Of a stretch of 64,000 bases of DNA, positions 7,441 to 15,444 are shown piece after piece; the stretch's first letter is position 1, and each line of letters starts with the position of its first letter. The position numbers and the translations under genes were made by a program. This DNA comes from Gaiellasilicea sp963784895. GTDB taxonomy: Bacteria > Actinomycetota > Thermoleophilia > Gaiellales > Gaiellaceae. Location: contig CAWATM010000017.1 of NCBI GenBank assembly GCA_963784895.1, positions 1 through 64,000 of the forward strand. The letters run 5' to 3'. The notes under the pieces were generated by a model, which was given only the letters and a program-made list of their open reading frames with translations, made no database searches and had not been told where the DNA came from.

Positions 7441-8421
7441 ATGACCTGTATGCAGGAGTCGACGCCGACGGCGAATCCCGCAGCCGCTGACCTCGAGACA
7501 CGCCTCGAGCAACACCGACGAGAGCTGACCGCGTATTGCTACCGAATGCTCGCCTCCTCGTTCGAGGCCGAGGACGCGGTGCAGGAGACGTTCATCCGCG
7601 CCTGGCGCGGCTACGAGCGCTTCGAGGGCCGCGCGGCGCTGCGCTCCTGGCTCTACCGGATCGCCACCAACGTCTGTCTCGACATGCTCAACGGGCGGGA
7701 GCGCCGCGCACGGCCGATGGATCTCGGCCCGGCGCAGGAGCCGCTTGCCTCCAACCTCAACGTCCTGCCCGAGGTGACGTGGATTCAGCCGATCCCCGAC
7801 CCCGCGGTCGAGGTCGAGTCGCGTGAGACGATTCGGCTCGCGTTCGTCGCCGCACTGCAGCACCTGCCGCCGCGTCAGCGCGCCTCGCTGATCCTCTGCG
7901 AGGTGCTGCGCTGGAAGGCGAGCGAGGTCGCGGAGCTGCTCGAGACGAGCGTTGCGTCGGTGAACAGCTCGCTGCAGCGCGCCCGCGCGACGCTCGAGGC
8001 CGGCAACGTCGCCGCACTCGAGACGCCACCCGTCGTCGACGGGGCGGATGCGGAGCTGCTCGCCCGCTACGTCGACGCGTTCGAGCGCTACGACATGGAG
8101 GCGCTCACGTCCCTGATCCACGAGGACGCGACGCAGTCGATGCCGCCCTTCGACATGTGGCTGCAAGGGCGCGACGACGTCTTCAGCTGGTGGTTCGGCC
8201 CCGGGATCGGGTGCCGCGGCTCGCGCGTGATCCCGACCGTGTCGGCGAACGGCTCGCCGGCGTTCGGTCAGTACAAGCCCAGCGAGTCGGGCTCGGGCTT
8301 CGATCCCTGGGCGCTGCAGGTGCTCGAGATCGAGGACGGCCGGATCGTCGAGTTCACGTTCTTCCTCGAGACCGAGACGGTCTTCCCGCTGTTCGGGCTG
8401 CCGCTGCGACTTGACGCGTAG
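7441..8421 (+). CDS. Sigma-70 family factor with C-terminal SnoaL-like domain
   Basis: 326 residues. Sigma region 2 (about 20-95) has the F-E-A-E-D-A-V-Q-E-T-F and R-S-W-L-Y-R-I-A-T-N-V-C-L-D blocks; region 4 (about 135-185) has L-P-P-R-Q-R-A-S-L-I-L and the helix-turn-helix W-K-A-S-E-V-A-E-L-L. The last 130 residues form a SnoaL-like domain (D-M-W-L-Q-G-R-D-D-V to L-E-T-E-T-V-F-P-L-F), as in the SigX5/TIGR02960 group, where the tail is thought to modulate activity in place of an anti-sigma factor. ATG 7450 is an alternative start. No anti-sigma gene is adjacent; the VOC gene just downstream is probably co-transcribed. Confidence 0.85.
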   Translation: MTCMQESTPTANPAAADLETRLEQHRRELTAYCYRMLASSFEAEDAVQETFIRAWRGYERFEGRAALRSWLYRIATNVCLDMLNGRERRARPMDLGPAQEPLASNLNVLPEVTWIQPIPDPAVEVESRETIRLAFVAALQHLPPRQRASLILCEVLRWKASEVAELLETSVASVNSSLQRARATLEAGNVAALETPPVVDGADAELLARYVDAFERYDMEALTSLIHEDATQSMPPFDMWLQGRDDVFSWWFGPGIGCRGSRVIPTVSANGSPAFGQYKPSESGSGFDPWALQVLEIEDGRIVEFTFFLETETVFPLFGLPLRLDA

Positions 8422-8431
8422 CAACCGGTCG

Positions 8432-8812
8432 ATGCCCACGAGCACGGTCATTCCCGTGCTCGTCTACGAGGACGTTCCGGCGGCGATCGAGTGGCTCTGC
8501 AGCCGGTTCGGCTTCACCGAGCGTTGGCGAGCCGGGGCGCATCGTGCGCAGCTCGCGGTCGGTGACGGCGCCGTCGCAGTGGCGGAGCGGCGCGGAGATC
8601 GGCGCCCGGCCGAGGTGATGGTGAGGATCGACGACGTCGACGGCCACCACGAACGTGCGCGTCAGCATGGGGCGAGGATTGTCCAGCCGCCGGCCGACTA
8701 TCCCTACGGCGAGCGGCAGTACACCGCCGAGGATCTCGACGGCAACCACTGGACGTTCTCCGAGACGATCGCGGACGTCGCCCCGGAGGAGTGGGGCGGC
8801 ACGACGGCCTAG
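8432..8812 (+). CDS. VOC-family protein (PhnB/glyoxalase-like)
   Basis: 126 residues, a single VOC unit pair starting V-I-P-V-L-V-Y-E-D-V-P-A-A-I-E-W-L and ending Y-T-A-E-D-L-D-G-N-H-W-T-F-S-E, the typical D-x-x-G-N-x-W strand. The first metal ligand position is Val/Leu rather than His, so metal binding is doubtful. Such proteins are often annotated as bleomycin-resistance or PhnB-like and may bind small toxic molecules. ATG 8432 is preferred; a TTG seven codons upstream also keeps the frame. It starts 10 bp after the sigma-factor gene and abuts the convergent STAS gene with no gap. Confidence 0.75.
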   Translation: MPTSTVIPVLVYEDVPAAIEWLCSRFGFTERWRAGAHRAQLAVGDGAVAVAERRGDRRPAEVMVRIDDVDGHHERARQHGARIVQPPADYPYGERQYTAEDLDGNHWTFSETIADVAPEEWGGTTA

Positions 8813-9079
8813 TCACTCCGGCAGCACGTCGGCGAGCCCCATGAAGGCGACGAGCTCGCGCAACTCGGTGGTCGCGTGGCGTAGCTGGACCTGACAGCCC
8901 TGTCGCCGGGCCGCGAGCTGAAGCCGCGCGAGCGCGTCGACTGTGACCGCGTCGACGTCGACGCTGCGGACGTCGCAGCGAGCCACCTCGGGCTCGTGCT
9001 GGCGCAGCAACGTGCAGACGCGGTCGCAAAGCCCGGGCAGGTCATCCCGGGCGATCGGGCCCCAGATCGAGAAGTCCAT
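8813..9079 (-). CDS. STAS-domain protein
   Basis: 88 residues, the size of one STAS domain. V-A-R-C-D-V-R-S-V-D-V-D-A-V-T-V-D-A-L-A-R-L-Q-L-A-A-R-R (hyphenated) matches the STAS core strand, D-x-S/T-x-x-D-x-x-x-L-x loop and helix, and the C-terminal helix reads E-L-V-A-F-M-G-L. Stand-alone STAS proteins act as anti-anti-sigma factors or as MlaB-like lipid-transport partners. The Ser/Thr phosphorylated in anti-sigma antagonists seems to be T or V here, so the regulatory role is uncertain. It is divergent from the drug-export operon; the palindrome at 9105-9135 lies between them. No kinase gene is adjacent. Confidence 0.65.
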   Translation of the reverse strand: MDFSIWGPIARDDLPGLCDRVCTLLRQHEPEVARCDVRSVDVDAVTVDALARLQLAARRQGCQVQLRHATTELRELVAFMGLADVLPE

Positions 9080-9104
9080 CACCAGCTGGACCGGTTTTGT
9101 CCCG

Positions 9105-9135
9105 GGAACTCATCGGCAGCCGACCGATGAGTTCC
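9105..9135. promoter_or_regulatory. Perfect 12-bp inverted repeat, candidate operator of the export operon
   Basis: GGAACTCATCGG at 9105-9116 and CCGATGAGTTCC at 9124-9135 are exact inverted arms with a 7-nt spacer. An inner arm pair, TCGG/CCGA, also exists. The element lies 49 bp upstream of the MFS start and 25 bp upstream of the divergent STAS start, the position expected of a dimeric repressor site. No T-run follows, and a terminator is not needed between divergent genes. No regulator gene of the usual TetR/MarR type is in the window. Confidence 0.55.
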
Positions 9136-9184
9136 GTCGTCGCGCGGGGTCGGACAGGTAGAACGCAACGATGAGGAGGATTCG

Positions 9185-10624
9185 ATGACCATCGCCGACG
9201 CCCGCAAGAAGTGGCTTGCCCTCTACGTCCTCTGCCTGGGCGACCTGCTGATCGTGCTCGACATCTCGATCGTCAATGTCGCGCTGCCGTCGATCCGCGA
9301 GGACCTCGGCTTCTCGGAGTCGTCGCTGGCGTGGGTGATCAACGCCTACACGCTCACGTTCGGGGGTTTCCTGCTCTTGGCCGGACGTCTCGGCGACATC
9401 TATGGCCACCGGCGCGTGTTCGTGCTCGGCGTCGGCCTCTTCACGCTTGCTTCGCTCTTCTGCGGGCTCGCCACCTCGCAGGAGATGCTCGTCGCCGGCC
9501 GGGCGATCCAGGGCATCGGCGGCGCCGTCGTCGCGGCCGTCGCGCTCTCGCTGATCATGACGCTGTTCACCGAGCCGGCCGAGCGCGCGAAGGCGATGGG
9601 AGTGATCGGCTTCGTCGCTGCCGGCGGCGGCTCGATCGGCGTCCTCGCAGGAGGCATCCTCACCGACCTCTTGAGCTGGAGCTGGATCTTCCTCGTCAAC
9701 ATCCCGATCGGGATCGGCGTGATCGCGGCCTGCCTGGTGCTGATCCCGGGCACGCGGCTCGAAGGCGCCTCGCGGAGCCTCGACATCGCCAGCGCGATCA
9801 CCGTCACCGCGTCGCTGATGCTCGCCGTCTACGCGATCGTGAACGGCAACGAGCAGGGCTGGACGTCCGCGCGGACGCTGGGCCTGCTCGGCCTCGCCGT
9901 CGCCGGCGTTGCGTTCTTCGTCTGGCGCCAGTCGCGGGTCGAGTCGCCGCTGATGCCGCTGGGGCTCTTCAAGCTGCGCAGCGTCGCGACCTCGAACGTC
10001 GTCGGGATCCTCTGGTCGGCGGCGATGTTCGCGATGTTCTTCCTCGCGGCGCTCTACCTGCAGCTCGTGCTCGGGTACAGCCCGCTCGAGGTGGGTCTCG
10101 CGTTCCTCCCCGCGAACCTGATCATGGGCGCCTTCTCGCTCGGTCTCTCGGCGAAGCTCGTCATGCGTTACGGCGTCAAGGTGCCGCTCGTCGTCGGGAT
10201 GACGCTCGTCGCAATCGGGCTCGCGCTCTTCGCGCGTGTGCCGGTCGACGGCAGCTTCGCGATGGACGCGCTCCCGAGCATGCTGATCCTCGGCGTCGGC
10301 ATGGGCATGGCGATGAATCCGCTCTTCCTCGCCGCGATGGGCGATGTGCAGCCGGCGGACGCGGGCGTGGCGTCGGGCGTCGTCAACACGTCGTTCATGA
10401 TGGGCGGCGCACTCGGCCTGGCGGTGCTCGCGAGCGTCGCGGCGTCGGTCACGGGCGGCGACACCTCGCCGGCCGCCCTCGTCGATGGCTACCAGGCGGC
10501 ATTCGTGATCGGCACCCTCTTCGCCGTCGCTGCCGCGATCGTCGCCGGCGTCTTCCTGCGCGGTGGGCCGGCGCCGGCGCTGGACCCGCATGCGATGGGT
10601 GAAACCGCAACGGAGGTGGGTTGA
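9185..10624 (+). CDS. MFS drug-efflux transporter, DHA2 (EmrB/QacA) family, 14 TM
   Basis: 479 residues and about 14 hydrophobic segments, the DHA2 layout. Motif D1 (L-D-I-S-I-V-N-V-A-L-P-S-I) is in TM1, motif A (G-R-L-G-D-I-Y-G-H-R-R-V-F) in the 2-3 loop and motif C-like G-G-S-I-G-V-L-A-G-G in TM5. These proteins export drugs and lipophilic cations by proton antiport. ATG 9185 has a good SD (GAGGAGGA). It is first in an operon with a VOC gene and a DrrAB-like ABC exporter, and its TGA overlaps the next ATG, so the four are likely co-expressed from the promoter region holding the palindrome. Confidence 0.9.
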   Translation: MTIADARKKWLALYVLCLGDLLIVLDISIVNVALPSIREDLGFSESSLAWVINAYTLTFGGFLLLAGRLGDIYGHRRVFVLGVGLFTLASLFCGLATSQEMLVAGRAIQGIGGAVVAAVALSLIMTLFTEPAERAKAMGVIGFVAAGGGSIGVLAGGILTDLLSWSWIFLVNIPIGIGVIAACLVLIPGTRLEGASRSLDIASAITVTASLMLAVYAIVNGNEQGWTSARTLGLLGLAVAGVAFFVWRQSRVESPLMPLGLFKLRSVATSNVVGILWSAAMFAMFFLAALYLQLVLGYSPLEVGLAFLPANLIMGAFSLGLSAKLVMRYGVKVPLVVGMTLVAIGLALFARVPVDGSFAMDALPSMLILGVGMGMAMNPLFLAAMGDVQPADAGVASGVVNTSFMMGGALGLAVLASVAASVTGGDTSPAALVDGYQAAFVIGTLFAVAAAIVAGVFLRGGPAPALDPHAMGETATEVG

Positions 10625-10998
10625 TGTTGAAGGACAGCAAGGCGTTCTCGACCTTCGCGGTCGACGACGTCGCCAAGGCGAAGCAGTTCTACGGCGAGAC
10701 GCTCGGGCTCGACGTCCGTGACGAGATGGACGGACTCGTCCTCCAGCTCTCCGGCGGCACGGAGGTGTTCATCTACCCGAAGGCGGATCACACCCCTGCC
10801 GTGTTCACCATCCTCAACTTCCCGGTCGACGACGTCGAGCAGGCGGTCGAGCGGCTGACCGCGGCCGGCGTCACGTTCGAGCGCTACGACGGCTTCGACC
10901 AGGACGAGAAGGGGATCGCCCGCGGGGACGAAGGCCCGACGATCGCGTGGTTCACCGATCCGGCCGGCAACGTCCTCTCGGTGCTCGAGGCCATGTGA
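10624..10998 (+). CDS. VOC-family protein (bleomycin-resistance-like)
   Basis: 124 residues with the VOC pattern: F-S-T-F-A-V-D-D-V-A-K-A-K-Q-F-Y at the start, a central F-P-V-D-D-V-E-Q-A-V strand-helix and a closing T-I-A-W-F-T-D-P-A-G-N-V-L-S-V-L-E. No obvious His ligand is at position 1, so it may be a binding rather than catalytic member. It sits between an MFS exporter and an ABC exporter, so sequestration or modification of an exported toxic compound is a reasonable guess. ATG 10624 overlaps the MFS TGA and has SD GGAGGT; its own TGA overlaps the ABC ATPase GTG. Confidence 0.8.
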   Translation: MLKDSKAFSTFAVDDVAKAKQFYGETLGLDVRDEMDGLVLQLSGGTEVFIYPKADHTPAVFTILNFPVDDVEQAVERLTAAGVTFERYDGFDQDEKGIARGDEGPTIAWFTDPAGNVLSVLEAM

Positions 10999-11891
10999 CC
11001 GAGCTGGCGATCCGCCTTCGCGGCGTCGTCAAGCGCTACGGCGAGATCACGGCCGTCGACGGGCTCGATCTCGATGTGCCCGAGGGCACCTGCGTCGGCC
11101 TGCTCGGGCCGAACGGCGCCGGCAAGTCGACGACGATGCGGCTGCTGACGGCGCAGGCGCTCCCCGACGCGGGCGAGCTCGAGCTGCTGGGCTTCGAGCT
11201 GCCGCGGGAGTCGAAGCAGGCGCGGGCTCAGCTCGGCGTGACACCGCAGCTCGACAACCTCGACGTCACGCTCACGGTCGAGCAGAACCTGCTCGTCTTC
11301 GCGTACCTCTACCGGATCGGCCGCGCGGAGCGGCGCGACGCAGTCCAGCGCGCGCTCGAGCTGGCGCGGCTCGTCGAGCGCCGCAGCGCGCGCGTCGACG
11401 AGCTCTCCGGCGGGATGCGGCGGCGGCTCCTGATCGCGCGGGCGCTCGTCCACCGTCCCCGGCTCGTGCTCCTCGACGAGCCGACGGTCGGGCTCGACCC
11501 GCAGGTCCGGCAGGAGCTGTGGGCCCTGATCGACGCCCTCCGCAGCGAGGGGACGACGATCCTGATGTCGACGCACTACATCGAGGAGGCGCAGCGCCTG
11601 TCGGACACCGTGATGATCATGTCGCACGGGAAAGCGGTTGCCGCGGGGCCGCCGTCGCAGCTCGTCCGCGAGCATGCCGGCTCGGAGGTGCTCGAGGTCT
11701 ACGGCCCGCCGGCACGGCTGGCCGAGGTCGAGGCGGAGGCCGGCGGGAAGGGCCTGCGCACGCGGCGCACGGGCACGAGCGTCTCGATCCTCGGCATCGA
11801 GAACGGCAACGGGATCGGGATCGACGGCGAGCGGCGGCCCGCGAACCTCGAGGACGTCTTCGTCCTCCTCACCGGTGAGGAGATCGGCTGA
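10995..11891 (+). CDS. ABC exporter ATP-binding protein (DrrA/NodI-like)
   Basis: 298 residues. Walker A G-P-N-G-A-G-K-S-T is at about 36-44, the Q-loop T-P-Q-L-D follows, signature L-S-G-G-M at about 136-140, Walker B L-V-L-L-D-E-P-T at about 156-163, and the switch His is in M-S-T-H-Y. The last 70 residues form the regulatory tail seen in DrrA/CcmA-like subunits of ABC-2 exporters. It powers the permease encoded next. GTG 10995 lies within the end of the VOC gene, a four-base overlap; the longer upstream frame is VOC shadow. Its TGA overlaps the permease ATG. Confidence 0.9.
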   Translation: MTELAIRLRGVVKRYGEITAVDGLDLDVPEGTCVGLLGPNGAGKSTTMRLLTAQALPDAGELELLGFELPRESKQARAQLGVTPQLDNLDVTLTVEQNLLVFAYLYRIGRAERRDAVQRALELARLVERRSARVDELSGGMRRRLLIARALVHRPRLVLLDEPTVGLDPQVRQELWALIDALRSEGTTILMSTHYIEEAQRLSDTVMIMSHGKAVAAGPPSQLVREHAGSEVLEVYGPPARLAEVEAEAGGKGLRTRRTGTSVSILGIENGNGIGIDGERRPANLEDVFVLLTGEEIG

Positions 11892-12694
11892 TGGCCGTCA
11901 CCGCCGACCGCCCACGCGAGCGGCGGCTCGGCCGGCTCGAGCGCTCGGCGATCATGGGCGTGCTCGTCCGCGAGGTCGTCAACTACTCGTCCTACTGGCG
12001 CGCGGCCACGTTCTCGTCGACGGTCGAGCCGACGATCTACCTGCTCGCGTTCGGCTTCGGCTTCGGCTCGCTCGTCAGCACCGTCTCGGGCTACGACTAC
12101 ATCGAGTTCATCGGGACGGGGATCGTCGCGACGGCGGTGCTCTTCTCGAGCGCGTTCCCGGCGATGTTCGGCACCTTCGTCAAGTACCAGTTCCAGCGCA
12201 CGTATGACGCGATCCTGGCCGCGCCGGTCGACACGGAGGAGCTCGTCACCGCGGAGGCGCTCTGGATCGCCACGCGCGCCGGCGTCTACGGCAACGTGCC
12301 GCTCCTGGTTGCGATCGCGTTCGGCCTCGACCCCTCCTGGGGGATGCTCGCGGTGCCGTTCATCGCCTGGCTCTCCGGCTTCGGCTGGGCCTGCTTCGGG
12401 ATCTCGGTCGCCGGCTTCGCGAAGTCGATCGACAACTTCAGCTACATCGTCAGCGCCGTGCTGACGCCGCTCTTCCTCGTCGCCGGGACGTTCTTCCCGA
12501 TCGACGAGCTGCCGGACTGGGCGCAGCTCCTCGCGAAGCTGAACCCACTCCACCACTGCGTCGAGCTCGTCCGGCACGCGGCCTTCGGCTTCGAAGGCTG
12601 GAGCGACGTCGTCAGCGTCGGCGTTCTCGTCGTCTTCGGCGTGCTGATGTGGCGGATCGCGATCCGCGCGATGACGCGGAAACTGATCGTCTAG
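11891..12694 (+). CDS. ABC-2 type exporter permease (DrrB/NodJ-like)
   Basis: 267 residues with about six TM segments, typical of ABC-2 permeases. The N-terminal R-E-V-V-N-Y-S-S-Y-W-R-A-A-T-F coupling-helix region precedes TM1, and the family segment F-F-P-I-D-E-L-P-D-W-A-Q and N-P-L-H-H-C-V-E-L-V-R lies before the last TM, as in DrrB and NodJ. Together with the ATPase it should export lipids, drugs or polysaccharide precursors. ATG 11891 overlaps the ATPase stop. It is the last gene of the export operon and overlaps the convergent queA-like gene by four bases at their stops. Confidence 0.9.
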   Translation: MAVTADRPRERRLGRLERSAIMGVLVREVVNYSSYWRAATFSSTVEPTIYLLAFGFGFGSLVSTVSGYDYIEFIGTGIVATAVLFSSAFPAMFGTFVKYQFQRTYDAILAAPVDTEELVTAEALWIATRAGVYGNVPLLVAIAFGLDPSWGMLAVPFIAWLSGFGWACFGISVAGFAKSIDNFSYIVSAVLTPLFLVAGTFFPIDELPDWAQLLAKLNPLHHCVELVRHAAFGFEGWSDVVSVGVLVVFGVLMWRIAIRAMTRKLIV

Positions 12695-13719
12695 CCAGGA
12701 TCAGGTGGCTGTCGCCGAACTCGTGCCAGCGGTAGCCGTGCGCGAGCGCCTCGCGGTAGCTGCGGGCGACCAGGGTCGTCGCCGGCGGCCGCCCGGAGCA
12801 TCGCGAGGTGTGACGACGCCGATTCGTGCAACCCCGTCAACAGGCCGTCGACCGTCCAGAGCCCGCGCTCGTGGGTGACGACGAGGTTCGTCCAGCCCTC
12901 GCCCGCGTCGATGGTGCCGTCGGGCTGCGCGACCGTCTCGAGCGCACGGACGACCGTCGTCCCGGTTGCGATCACCCGCCCGCCCCAGAGGTGGACGGCG
13001 TTGACGAGCCGCGCCGTCTGCGCGGGGACGCGATAGCGCTCCGGGTAGGGCCGCTCGTGCCGCTCCGGCGAAGAGACGCCGGTGTGCAGCAGCACGGGCG
13101 CGACGAGGGTGCCTCGGGCGACGAGCTGGGTGATCAGCTCGGCCGTGAAGGGACGGCCGGCGCTCGGCATCTCGGCGCTGCCCGGCTCGAGCGCGTAGAC
13201 GGTCTGGTAGGCGTCGAGCGGCCACCTCTCTCGAACGTACCCGTACCGGATCGGCCGGCCGTGCTCGGCCAGGTAGTCGGCGAGGGGCGCCGGCAGCTCG
13301 AGCCGCGCGACGAGGAGCCGGACACCGGCGTAGCGGGCGACAAGCTCTGCAGACGCACCTGCGGGCAGCGCGATCGTCTCGCCGACGACGGCGCCCCCGA
13401 ACGTGGCGTCGCCGCGGCGGAGCTCGACGATCCAGACGTCGTCGTCGCGGCCGGGCGCCGGCGTCGAGAGCCGCAGCTCGAGCTCGGTGCCGTCCGTCCG
13501 CGTGGCCGGCAGTGCGGCGGGCAGCGTGGCGGAGGTGTTGACGACGACGAGGTCGCCGGGGGCGAGGAAGCGCGGCAGCTCGGCGAAGCGCGCATGCGCG
13601 ATCTCCTGCCGCTCCACGTCCGAGACGAGCAGCCGGACGTCGTCGCGCCGGCCGCCGCGCGCCTCGGGCGGCTCGTGCGCCTCGAGCCCGTCCGGCAGCT
13701 CGAACGCGAGCGCACTCAC
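12691..13719 (-). CDS. queA: QueA-like tRNA ribosyltransferase-isomerase with out-of-frame C-terminus
   Basis: 342 residues that follow QueA (SAM:tRNA ribosyltransferase-isomerase, queuosine synthesis) from F-L-A-P-G-D-L-V-V-V-N-T-S through H-T-G-V-S-S-P-E-R-H-E and G-T-T-V-V-R-A-L-E to E-S-A-S-S-H-L-A-M-L-R-A-A-A-G-D-D. After that point, at a GGG run (12773-12775), the annotated frame turns Arg/Pro-rich, while another frame reads L-V-A-R-S-Y-R-E-A-L-A-H-G-Y-R-W-H-E-F-G-D-S-H-L-I-L, the normal QueA tail. A single extra base explains this, though the corrected frame then lacks a nearby stop. GTG 13719 overlaps the SDR stop. Similar QueA paralogs occur in Actinobacteria without tgt, so the true substrate is uncertain. 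Confidence 0.8.
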   Translation of the reverse strand: MSALAFELPDGLEAHEPPEARGGRRDDVRLLVSDVERQEIAHARFAELPRFLAPGDLVVVNTSATLPAALPATRTDGTELELRLSTPAPGRDDDVWIVELRRGDATFGGAVVGETIALPAGASAELVARYAGVRLLVARLELPAPLADYLAEHGRPIRYGYVRERWPLDAYQTVYALEPGSAEMPSAGRPFTAELITQLVARGTLVAPVLLHTGVSSPERHERPYPERYRVPAQTARLVNAVHLWGGRVIATGTTVVRALETVAQPDGTIDAGEGWTNLVVTHERGLWTVDGLLTGLHESASSHLAMLRAAAGDDPGRPQLPRGARARLPLARVRRQPPDPG

Positions 13720-14390
13720 GCCGACACTCCGACGAGCTCGCGGGCGCGGTACACGCCGCTCGGCAGGTCGCCCTCGATCAGCGCGAGCAGGCCGGGAATG
13801 CTCTCCTCCGGCGGCGGCCGGTCGGAGATGTCCTCGCCGGGAAACGCATCCTCCTGCATCTGCGTGCGCATGTCCCCCGGGTCGACGGCGTAGACGCGGA
13901 GCGCGGGCTGCTCGGCGCCGAGGATTGCCGTCAATTGCGCCAGGGCCGCCTTCGAGGAGCCGTAGCCGCCCCAGGTCTCGTACGGTTCCACGGCCGCGTC
14001 GGAGCTGACGTTGAGGATGCGCCCGCCGGCGCGCAGCCGAGGCAGCACGAGCTGGGCCAGCGCGAGCGGGGCGAAGACGTTGACCTCGTAGAGGCGGCGC
14101 AGCTCGTCGAGCGGATAGTGCGAGAGCGGCGGCAAGGGGGTCGGGCCGAGACTGCTCGCGTTGTTGACCAGCAGGTCGAGCTCCGTGCCGGCGGTCTCGA
14201 GCAGGCGTGCGCGGTGCTCGGGGTCGGCGACGTCGCCCGGGACGGCGGCGACGCGCGGGAAGTCCGCGACCGCGTCTCGCAGCGTCGTTTCGTCGCGGCC
14301 GTCGACGACGAGCTCCCAGCCCCGCTCGGCGAGCGCCCTCGTCAGAGCCAGCCCGAGGCCGCGCGACGCCCCGGTGACGACGCCCCTCAT
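13716..14390 (-). CDS. SDR-family oxidoreductase
   Basis: 224 residues, classical short-chain dehydrogenase. The cofactor motif T-G-A-S-R-G-L-G is at about 6-13, D-V-A-D-P at about 54-58, N-N-A-S at about 75-78, catalytic Ser in N-V-S-S-D and the Y-G-S-S-K active-site pair at about 142-146. The Arg after the glycine motif suggests NADP(H). The substrate is unknown. It lies in a minus-strand run, DUF5519-SDR-queA-like, with four-base overlaps on both sides, so the three are likely co-transcribed. Confidence 0.85.
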   Translation of the reverse strand: MRGVVTGASRGLGLALTRALAERGWELVVDGRDETTLRDAVADFPRVAAVPGDVADPEHRARLLETAGTELDLLVNNASSLGPTPLPPLSHYPLDELRRLYEVNVFAPLALAQLVLPRLRAGGRILNVSSDAAVEPYETWGGYGSSKAALAQLTAILGAEQPALRVYAVDPGDMRTQMQEDAFPGEDISDRPPPEESIPGLLALIEGDLPSGVYRARELVGVSA

Positions 14391-14725
14391 GCCGCCACCG
14401 TTGGGAAGCCGTGACGGGCGACTGCGCGGTCGTAGTTGAGCCGCAGCAGCGCGATCACGTCCTGGACGTCCTCGTCGGTTTCGATCCGGCGCGCTGCGAA
14501 TCCTGGCCGGCCGGGGAAGACCGGGTGATAGTCGATCCGCTCCTCGCCGTAGAGCTCGCGCCAGACCTCCTTCGGGAAGCCGAAGTGCGCGACCTGGTCG
14601 CCGTGCAGGTGGCCGAGCTCGCGGCCGCCGAGCTTGAACGCGAACTCGCCGCGCGTGCCGTGTAGCGCCTGCACGCCGGGCCAGGATGTGACCTCGGCCG
14701 TGATCTGCTCGCTCGCCGTGCTCAT
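14387..14725 (-). CDS. DUF5519 (luciferase-family-like) small protein
   Basis: 112 residues matching the DUF5519 pattern: W-P-G-V near the start, G-E-F-A-F-K-L-G-G-R-E-L-G-H-L-H-G, F-P-K-E-V-W-R-E-L, H-P-V-F-P-G-R-P-G, and a closing A-L-L-R-L-N-Y-D-R-A. It is annotated as 'luciferase domain' only by distant similarity; biochemical function is unknown. Two adjacent ATGs exist, 14728 and 14725; the second has the better distance to the GGAG. The stop overlaps the SDR start by four bases. Confidence 0.65.
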   Translation of the reverse strand: MSTASEQITAEVTSWPGVQALHGTRGEFAFKLGGRELGHLHGDQVAHFGFPKEVWRELYGEERIDYHPVFPGRPGFAARRIETDEDVQDVIALLRLNYDRAVARHGFPTVAA

Positions 14726-14793
14726 CATCGCTCCTTCGTCGGGTGCTCTCATGGTCGCCGCGGTGGAGTCCCGAGCGCCAGACGCAATTGGTC

Positions 14794-15444
14794 TTAGGAC
14801 CTCTGCGGGACGAGCCCGGCCCGGACCGCCCAGACCGCAGCCTGCGTCCGGTCCGAGACGCCGAGCTTCGCGAGCACGTGGCCGACGTGCGTCTTCACGG
14901 TCTTCTCCGCGAGCCCGAGCTCGAGCGCGATCCGCTTGTTGGCGTAGCCGCGACCGATCAGCACGAGCACCTCACGCTCGCGCGGCGTCAGCCGGTCGAT
15001 CGGATCGCCCCGATCGTCCGCGGCGAGCGTCTCGACGAGGTGCGCGGCGACGACCGGGTCGAGCAGCGTTTCGCCGGCGTGAGCGGTGCGGACGGCGCGC
15101 ACGACCTCCTGCGGCTCCGCGTTCTTCAACAGGTATCCGGCCGCGCCGGCCCGGAGCGCCGGCAGCAGCTTGTCGTCGTCGAGGAAGCTCGTCAGGACGA
15201 CCACGCGCGCCTCGGGCAGCCGTTCTCGCAGCAGCCGCATGGCGGAGACCCCGTCGAGCTCCGGCATCACGAGGTCGATCAGGATCACGTCGGGGCTCAG
15301 CCGTACCGCGGCCTCGACCCCCGCCGCGCCGTTCTCGGCGTCACCGACGACCTCGATCCCGTCCTGGAGCTCGAGCAGCCCGCGGAGGCCCGCGCGGACG
15401 ACGGCGTGATCGTCGACGACGAGGACTCGGATCGGCTCAGCCAC
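14794..15444 (-). CDS. NarL/LuxR-type response regulator
   Basis: 216 residues. The receiver domain (about 4-120) has D10-D11, phospho-acceptor D57 (L-I-D-L-V-M-P), switch T/S in V-V-L-T-S and K in Y-L-L-K-N. The LuxR HTH (about 150-210) starts L-T-P-R-E-R-E-V-L-V-L-I-G-R-G and continues A-E-K-T-V-K-T-H-V-G-H-V-L-A-K-L. It should bind DNA as a dimer when phosphorylated by the adjacent kinase, whose end it overlaps by 8 bp. GTG 15444 is chosen because the receiver starts right there; the longer frame is kinase shadow. Targets are unknown. Confidence 0.92.
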   Translation of the reverse strand: MAEPIRVLVVDDHAVVRAGLRGLLELQDGIEVVGDAENGAAGVEAAVRLSPDVILIDLVMPELDGVSAMRLLRERLPEARVVVLTSFLDDDKLLPALRAGAAGYLLKNAEPQEVVRAVRTAHAGETLLDPVVAAHLVETLAADDRGDPIDRLTPREREVLVLIGRGYANKRIALELGLAEKTVKTHVGHVLAKLGVSDRTQAAVWAVRAGLVPQRS

